A stretch of DNA of 45,872 nt from Clostridia bacterium (GTDB lineage Bacteria; Bacillota; Clostridia; TANB77; UBA1234). The notes beneath the pieces are model-generated. The model saw nothing but the letters and a program-made list of their open reading frames with translations. It was not told where the DNA came from and made no database searches. The number at the start of each line of letters is the position of its first letter. Position 1 is the first letter of the stretch. The stretch covers positions 1-45,872 of the forward strand of contig JAFUGC010000011.1 of assembly GCA_017469565.1 (NCBI GenBank), given 5' to 3'. Made by a program: the position numbers and the translations under genes. Shown here piece after piece: positions 41,049 to 45,872 of this stretch.

Positions 41049-41399
41049 CTATGCTTTAGCGATAGCTGCTACGATTTCACTGAATCCATGAGGATCATTG
41101 ACAGCCATTTCAGCAAGCATCTTTCTATTTACGTTAATGTTTGCTTTCTTCATTCCGTTAATTAATGTGCTGTAATTAATGCCATTTGCTCTTGCAGCTG
41201 CATTAATTCTTGTGATCCATAATTTTCTGAAATCTCTCTTTTTCAATCTTCTTCCAACATAAGCATATTGTAAAGATTTCATAACAGCTTGGTTAGCCAT
41301 TCTGAATCTAATACTCTTTGCGCCATAATAACCTTTAGCCATTTTTAAGATTTTTTTATGTTTCTTTCTTGTAATTTTTGCTGTTTTTACTCTTGCCAT
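41049..41399 (-). CDS. rplT: 50S ribosomal protein L20
   Basis: The 116-residue basic protein has the standard L20 sequence ([40 protein letters not shown]). It binds 23S rRNA early in 50S assembly and represses its own operon by binding the infC leader. It is the last gene of infC-rpmI-rplT and is preceded by AAAGGAGAG. Confidence 0.98.
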   Translation of the reverse strand: MARVKTAKITRKKHKKILKMAKGYYGAKSIRFRMANQAVMKSLQYAYVGRRLKKRDFRKLWITRINAAARANGINYSTLINGMKKANINVNRKMLAEMAVNDPHGFSEIVAAIAKA

Positions 41400-41432
41400 T
41401 TATATTCTCTCCTTTCCTATACTCTCATTTTA

Positions 41433-41630
41433 TTAACCATATGGTAACATTCTCTTAACAGTTGCTTCCATTGTCTTATCAACTGTTGTTGGTCTTCTAA
41501 GTCTTGCTTTTCTCTTTGCTGTTTTCACATTTAGCAAATGTCTTCTGTTCATTCTGTTTCTTTTAATTTTTCCAGTACCTGTAAAGCTAACTCTCTTTTT
41601 AGTAGCTCTATGTGTTTTCATTTTAGGCAT
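41433..41630 (-). CDS. rpmI: 50S ribosomal protein L35
   Basis: The 65-residue protein begins MPKMKTHRATKKRVSFTG, typical of L35. The ATG at 41630 lies eight bases after AAGGGAG. A TTG two codons earlier is not needed. It sits between infC and rplT as in most bacteria. Confidence 0.97.
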   Translation of the reverse strand: MPKMKTHRATKKRVSFTGTGKIKRNRMNRRHLLNVKTAKRKARLRRPTTVDKTMEATVKRMLPYG

Positions 41631-41661
41631 TGTCAAAACTCCCTTCTAAATATAATATAAA

Positions 41662-42180
41662 TTAATTATTTGCGTTCTTTGGATTAATCATAAGCATCAT
41701 ACTTCTGCCTTCTAATTTAGGTGCTTTGTCCACTGTTCCGACATCTTCTAGAGACTCTGCAAACTTATTTAATACGTTTACACCGAAACTTGTGTTATTA
41801 ACTTCCCTACCTTTAAATTTGATCGTGGCTTTGACCTTGTTTCCATCTTCTAAGAATTTTCTTGCATTTCTAGATTTGAACTCAAAATCATGTGTGTCTA
41901 TGGTTGATGATAAACGAATTTCCTTAATTTCTACTACCTTTTGTTTTTTCTTAGATTCTTTTTCCTTACGTGCTTGTTCATATTTATACTTGCCGTAATT
42001 CATAATCTTGCAAACAATTGGACTAGAATTTGGTGAAACTTCAACTAAGTCTAATTCTCTATCCTCTGCAAGTCTAAGTGCCTCTGCAGTAGGTAAAATT
42101 CCTAGTTGTTCTCCATTTTCATCAATTACTTTTACTTCTTTTGCTACGATTTCCTCATTAATAGAAAGTTCTTGTTTGAT
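41662..42180 (-). CDS. infC: Translation initiation factor IF-3, non-AUG start
   Basis: IF-3 keeps 30S subunits free and checks the start codon. The full family sequence needs residues upstream of the first ATG (42003). Reading continues through LSINEEIVAKEVKVIDENGE and LDLVEVSPNSSPIVCKIMN up to ATC at 42180, which stands nine bases after GGGAGG. A 172-residue product results, the normal IF-3 length. An ATT two codons upstream is too close to the ribosome binding site. AUU or AUC starts are known for infC, where IF-3 discriminates against them and so limits its own synthesis. The linker and C-domain are standard. Confidence 0.93.
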   Translation of the reverse strand: MKQELSINEEIVAKEVKVIDENGEQLGILPTAEALRLAEDRELDLVEVSPNSSPIVCKIMNYGKYKYEQARKEKESKKKQKVVEIKEIRLSSTIDTHDFEFKSRNARKFLEDGNKVKATIKFKGREVNNTSFGVNVLNKFAESLEDVGTVDKAPKLEGRSMMLMINPKNANN

Positions 42181-42495
42181 ACAAATCGACCTCCCTCAAA
42201 AATTAATACGGATGCAAGAACTTCTATGAAGCAAAGCTTCAAGAATTTCTATCATTCGCATATTTATCTTCTACAGAAAAATTTTCCCTACGGTCGATTT
42301 TTCTTAGAATATAAATAAAAAAGACTTAAGATCAATCTTAAGCCAAACCACATAATAATCCGTAAAATCTCCATATCCATAAAGTATTACTAAATTATTT
42401 GACCTTACCCTGCATGCTAGGAATGATGATTCTTAAAATAATCACGCTAGTGCGGTGACGGTGAGAAGTGGATGACTTCTTCTTGAACTGTCATT
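42181..42495 (-). promoter_or_regulatory. infC leader with attenuator (L20-leader type)
   Basis: The roughly 310-base leader between the promoter and infC holds a hairpin GGCTTAAGAT/ATCTTAAGTC followed by TTTTTTATTT (42343-42310), an intrinsic terminator before the gene, and downstream helices such as GAAGC-TTT-GCTTC. In Firmicutes this leader is bound by L20 to cause early termination. The class is inferred from gene context. Confidence 0.7.
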
Positions 42496-42496
42496 A

Positions 42497-42525
42497 ATTA
42501 TAGACTCTTATTTTCTCATTGTCAA
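42497..42525 (-). promoter_or_regulatory. Consensus promoter of the infC operon
   Basis: TTGACA (42525-42520), 17 bases, TATAAT (42502-42497): a perfect sigma-A match, divergent from rplM. Confidence 0.88.
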
Positions 42526-42556
42526 GCAAATTTTTACTTTTTTGCAAATAAATTCG

Positions 42557-42585
42557 TTGACAAAAGAAGGTTTTCGTATTAAAAT
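42557..42585 (+). promoter_or_regulatory. Promoter of rplM-rpsI
   Basis: TTGACA (42557-42562), 17 bases, TAAAAT (42580-42585). Confidence 0.8.
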
Positions 42586-42591
42586 AGACAC

Positions 42592-42704
42592 GCATGGTAT
42601 GAAAGGTAACCCGGAAGCCTTGTAATATCACGGTCGAATGAAAGTAAGTGTTGATGGTTGAAACACTTCAAAAAATATATTGAATGGGAGGGTAAAGTAT
42701 TACC
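42592..42704 (+). promoter_or_regulatory. rplM leader, probably L13-leader type
   Basis: The roughly 110-base leader folds with AAGTGTT/AACACTT (42645-42669) and a GGTAACCCGGAAGCC segment. Firmicute rplM genes often have an L13-binding leader. I infer the class from position only. Confidence 0.5.
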
Positions 42705-43139
42705 ATGAATAATACTACACATAGCGTAAAAGCTGGAGAAATTGAAAGAAAATGGTATCTAATTGATGCTGATGGCAAAGTAGTTGGAAGACTTGCCGCT
42801 GAGGTTGCTACACTTTTAAAAGGTAAGCACAAACCTACATACACAACAAACCTTGATGTTGGTGATTTTGTTGTTGTCATTAACACAGACAAGATGGTTT
42901 TAACAGGAAACAAAATGGAAGACAAAATATATAGAAGGCATACAGGTTATATCGGAAACATGAAAGAATTCCAAGCAAAAGAGCTTATGGCTAAAGATTC
43001 TACCACTGTTTTAATGCACGCAGTAAAAGGTATGCTTCCAAAGAATAGTTTAGGAAGAAAAATGTTAACAAAATTAAGAGTATATGCAGGTCCTGAACAT
43101 GAGCAAGCAGCTCAAAAACCTGAAGTATATAGCTTTTAA
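42705..43139 (+). CDS. rplM: 50S ribosomal protein L13
   Basis: The 144-residue protein matches L13 throughout ([48 protein letters not shown]-type segment [20 protein letters not shown]). It is an early-assembly 50S protein. It is cotranscribed with rpsI, 15 bases apart. Confidence 0.98.
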   Translation: MNNTTHSVKAGEIERKWYLIDADGKVVGRLAAEVATLLKGKHKPTYTTNLDVGDFVVVINTDKMVLTGNKMEDKIYRRHTGYIGNMKEFQAKELMAKDSTTVLMHAVKGMLPKNSLGRKMLTKLRVYAGPEHEQAAQKPEVYSF

Positions 43140-43154
43140 AAGGAGGAAAAATAA

Positions 43155-43565
43155 ATGCCTAGAGGAGTAAAAAAAGATACAACCGTTTTTTGCGGAACAG
43201 GTAGAAGAAAAACTTCTATCGCAAGAGTTAGAGTAATGCCTGGTAAAGGAAATATTACAGTCAATAATAAAACAATTGAAGAATACTTACCTACAGAAGT
43301 ATTAAGAACAATTGCAAAACAAGCTTTAGTTGTTAGTGGTACAGAAACAAAATTTGATGTAATTGCAAAAGTTGAAGGTGGCGGTTTAACAGGTCAAGCT
43401 GGCGCTATCAGACACGGTATTGCAAGAGCACTTGTAAAAGCTGATGAATCATACAAACCTGCTATTAAGGCAGCTGGTCTTCTTACAAGAGATCCAAGAA
43501 TGAAGGAAAGAAAGAAACCAGGTCTTAAGAAAGCACGTAAGGCTCCACAATTCAGCAAGAGATAA
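43155..43565 (+). CDS. rpsI: 30S ribosomal protein S9
   Basis: The 136-residue protein matches S9 ([39 protein letters not shown]) and has the C-terminal [12 protein letters not shown] tail that reaches the P-site tRNA. AAAGGAGG precedes the ATG. It ends the operon before a repeat-derived terminator. Confidence 0.98.
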   Translation: MPRGVKKDTTVFCGTGRRKTSIARVRVMPGKGNITVNNKTIEEYLPTEVLRTIAKQALVVSGTETKFDVIAKVEGGGLTGQAGAIRHGIARALVKADESYKPAIKAAGLLTRDPRMKERKKPGLKKARKAPQFSKR

Positions 43566-43583
43566 TATTTTAAGAGTCATTAA

Positions 43584-43628
43584 AACCGCACAAATTGGGT
43601 CATCCATTTTGTGCGGTTCTTGTTTTAT
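43584..43628. terminator. Repeat-derived terminator between rpsI and the convergent gene (repeat copy 5)
   Basis: AACCGCACAAA pairs with TTTGTGCGGTT around a TGGGTCATCC centre and is followed by TTCTTGTTTT. It matches the dispersed repeat seen at 18769 and 22765. Confidence 0.75.
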
Positions 43629-43632
43629 TGCC

Positions 43633-45705
43633 TTATATCTCATACTCATCCATTGAAATCTCTTTTTCATTAATTAATTCGAATACCTCTTCAAGGCTTC
43701 CTAAAATACCTCTAGCTGCATCCATGGTAGGTCCATTGGTCCCCATTTCTGCAAAACCAACTTTTACTTTCTTGTCCCTTCCACCACCACAAATATTCTT
43801 TAAAGTAGCACTTGCACAAGCAAGCCTTCCAACAGGACTGCTATCTTTCCTATCATAATTATGAATAATTTTCTTCACCCCATTGGTTTTGGGATTGATT
43901 TCTTGAAGTGTTACCTTCTTCACAGCATTTCCTGCACTATCGGATACAAAATACATTTCAACCCTGTTCTTTGTGTTTCCTGCAAGCTGTCCATAGTAGC
44001 ATGTCACATCCTCTCCCACAGCCCAAAGATAACTTGCGTAATTTTCAATGCCGGAGTTAGGAGAATAAATAGAACTATTTGCCTGATAATACATATCCAT
44101 AAACGCAACGGATAATTCTTTATCTGATTTTTCTTTCACTGTTAACATGGTGCTTGCTGGGCCAATGGCATTATTCCAGCCTTTCCTCATTCCATTTGCC
44201 ACTACCGCTTGTACTTCTGGAGACATCTTTTCTACTGCCTGTTCTGCCTTAGAATGTGTATTTGCTTCTACTATTAAACCTGCTTGAGGGCTCGCAAATT
44301 CCACATTTGAACTAGCCGGTGGTGCTTCTTGTTCTTTCTCTTCCTCAAAGGTTACATTTGGTATCTCTTCTTCCACACTAGGCGGAACATTTATCACCAC
44401 TTCTTCCTGCCCTTTATCATTCTCTTTCAAAATCAAGCTTTCTGCTTCTGCCTCAATCCCATTAGTCACTTCAGGTGTCCTTTCAGGTATCATATATTGA
44501 ACCGCTGACGCACTTGGGAACCTATTGGTAGAGCGTGCTACGTTAACTCCAGTAAGCTTTGGTACCGCATGTGTAAGCGTTATTCCAGTCAAAGCAACAG
44601 CAAGACCAGCTTTCAACTTCTTTTTTGTTTTCTCATTCAGCGTAAATCTTGTTTTTAGTGTTGGTTCAATTTGATTCTTTTCATAAGTTCCTTCTTGTAA
44701 TTCCTTATCAAAATTTTTAATTTTATCAAGCTGTTCCTTAGCTTGTGCTAGAGAATCCATCATTCTTTCTTCACTAAAAATTATCTCCTTACCATCTATA
44801 TTGTAAAACGTGTTCCAGATTCCTGTCCTCAATAATGTTTGTGCATCAAATCTAGCATCGATGATGCGTTTCTTGAAAATCAAATCCTGTTCAGATAAAT
44901 CTTGGATAAATTCATGCCCATCTTGCACTTTCTTCCATTTTAAAGGATTTTTTTGTGAATCTTCTTTCTTCAAGGTATTATAGTATAAATACCTATTAGC
45001 AATCACTCCCCTCACACTCGTCAAAAGCCCCGCAATCTGTTCTTTGGCACGTTCTCTGATATCTGGTCTAAATTCTCCTACATCTTCCATAAAGATTTGT
45101 ATGTCTTCTAATGCCTGCAAAGAAATTTGCTGTTTAATAAAATACGGATAATAATCAGACTTTTCATCAATTCCAAATGCCTGCAATTTTTCTTTCGCAT
45201 TCATTTCATTCGAAGATTCCCAAAAGTCAAAAGCATGAAAAATCTTGTTGCCCATTGGTTCAAGAACGTGTTGTATTCTATCTATCGTATCGCTCAATTG
45301 AGCCGTACGCACTGTAAAAGTCTGGGTTTGGCTGTCTGTGTAATTTTCAATCACTTCATTTACTTGCTCTTGCAATTGGTTACTAATCAAATAATCCGCA
45401 TCATACTGTAAAAACTCTGACGCAAGAACATTTACCACGTTTCTCATTTGCCCATCATCCGCATGTCTAAAAGTTTCTGCTGTTCTTTCCACCAATTTTG
45501 AAAGCTCTTGTCTTGCTTTTTCTACTGCCGATCTTCTGGTTCGGTAAGAACGTCCAACTGGATTTTCAGTGGTATATCTAAGTCTCTCATCCGCATCAAC
45601 AATACCCATAAGGTACCTGTATAAAGCATGAGCTTGTGTGATTTCTATATTTTTTCCATCTTCCGTTTCAACAATAATATTATTATCCTCATCTACTCGA
45701 TACAT
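43633..45705 (-). CDS. Large protein of unknown function with internal membrane-like segment
   Basis: The product (690 residues from the ATG at 45705, six bases after GGTGG) is not recognised. The first 350 residues are charged helices. A basic then hydrophobic stretch (KKKLKAGLAVALTGITLTHAV, about 362-382) could be a membrane segment. It is followed by a Glu/Pro-rich linker (about 410-470) and a C-terminal domain with GRLACASATLKNICGGGRDK. The layout suggests a cytosolic helical part and an outer domain, or the reverse. The leader AAGGGCGGTGGTT resembles that of 24930-26609, and the TAGTGAT after its -10 also occurs at the two shared promoters. It may belong to a lineage-specific set. Confidence 0.6.
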   Translation of the reverse strand: MYRVDEDNNIIVETEDGKNIEITQAHALYRYLMGIVDADERLRYTTENPVGRSYRTRRSAVEKARQELSKLVERTAETFRHADDGQMRNVVNVLASEFLQYDADYLISNQLQEQVNEVIENYTDSQTQTFTVRTAQLSDTIDRIQHVLEPMGNKIFHAFDFWESSNEMNAKEKLQAFGIDEKSDYYPYFIKQQISLQALEDIQIFMEDVGEFRPDIRERAKEQIAGLLTSVRGVIANRYLYYNTLKKEDSQKNPLKWKKVQDGHEFIQDLSEQDLIFKKRIIDARFDAQTLLRTGIWNTFYNIDGKEIIFSEERMMDSLAQAKEQLDKIKNFDKELQEGTYEKNQIEPTLKTRFTLNEKTKKKLKAGLAVALTGITLTHAVPKLTGVNVARSTNRFPSASAVQYMIPERTPEVTNGIEAEAESLILKENDKGQEEVVINVPPSVEEEIPNVTFEEEKEQEAPPASSNVEFASPQAGLIVEANTHSKAEQAVEKMSPEVQAVVANGMRKGWNNAIGPASTMLTVKEKSDKELSVAFMDMYYQANSSIYSPNSGIENYASYLWAVGEDVTCYYGQLAGNTKNRVEMYFVSDSAGNAVKKVTLQEINPKTNGVKKIIHNYDRKDSSPVGRLACASATLKNICGGGRDKKVKVGFAEMGTNGPTMDAARGILGSLEEVFELINEKEISMDEYEI

Positions 45706-45740
45706 GATAACCACCGCCCTTGTTTAATCACTACTACTTA

Positions 45741-45769
45741 TATTATACCATTTAAAAATATGCGGGGCA
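45741..45769 (-). promoter_or_regulatory. Promoter of the 43633-45705 gene
   Basis: On the minus strand TTGCCC, 17 bases, TATAAT, in the short gap after the partial gene at the right edge. TAGTGAT follows the -10. Confidence 0.5.
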
Positions 45770-45776
45770 ATACTGC

Positions 45777-45872
45777 TTACCATAAGTTTAAGGAATCGTC
45801 TGCCGTTAGTTCCTTGACTCCTTCCAAATGATAAAATGTTTCAGGAACTTCACCAATTAACACTGTTTCTGC
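45777..45872 (-). CDS. C-terminal end of an unidentified protein (cut by the window edge)
   Basis: An open frame runs from the right edge to a TAA at 45777, giving 31 residues (AETVLIGEVPETFYHLEG, then KELTADDSLNLW). It is too short to assign. It lies about 70 bases upstream of the large unknown gene on the same strand. Confidence 0.55.
   Translation of the reverse strand, partial: AETVLIGEVPETFYHLEGVKELTADDSLNLW

Overview
The window looks like the chromosome of a low-GC, spore-former-type Firmicute (class Clostridia). The evidence is strong AAGGAGG-type ribosome binding sites, consensus sigma-A promoters with 17-base spacers, a T-box leader on ileS, an infC-rpmI-rplT operon with an attenuated leader, spoIID, RNase J, a DUF368 lipid-carrier transporter and a Gram-positive style type IV pilus cluster. 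No rRNA, CRISPR array, transposase or integrase is visible. The species cannot be named from the sequence.

Layout, left to right. (1) 1-240: promoter and folded 5' leader of a gene that starts left of the window. (2) 300-9257: a minus-strand type IV pilus operon (SLH-like secreted protein, PilM-PilN fusion, PilO-like, small membrane protein, PilD, three pilin-like proteins, PilB, PilC) preceded by three TGTTACA-type direct repeats. (3) 9604-13240: ileS with an isoleucine T-box. (4) 13244-17100: a small GC-shifted gene, then an OB-fold/ABC ATPase/His-rich permease operon that may handle zinc. (5) 17099-22728: gltX, popT, rnj and a polysaccharide deacetylase. (6) 22823-23512: a HigBA-like toxin-antitoxin module with a palindromic operator. 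(7) 23530-28304: an accessory stretch with mostly unrecognised proteins, including a putative metallopeptidase and two GC-shifted genes with structured leaders. (8) 28359-33773: a 1804-residue modular pilin-like adhesin behind a long leader carrying a (CA)10 tract. (9) 34078-36000: an ADP-ribosyltransferase-like gene, probably frameshifted, coupled to a nucleotidyltransferase. (10) 36083-40448: yfcE-like, smpB, gpx, hydrolase, DUF402 and spoIID. (11) 40515-40975: two aberrant tRNA-like genes joined to CCUCC-loop hairpins in what looks like one non-coding transcript. (12) 41049-43565: ribosomal protein operons. (13) 43633-45872: a large unrecognised protein and the end of another.

How it fits together: the pilus operon supplies assembly ATPase, platform, peptidase and minor pilins, but neither PilT nor an obvious major pilin is in the window. 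The giant adhesin has a prepilin-type N-terminus, so it is a candidate substrate or tip component of that same machine. The strongest candidates for something undescribed are the tRNA-like/anti-Shine-Dalgarno RNA at 40515-40975, the giant modular pilin with its repeat-containing leader, and the pseudoknotted leader at 1-100. A dispersed 31-base inverted repeat, found as several full copies and partial relatives, supplies terminators and promoter -35 boxes between genes.
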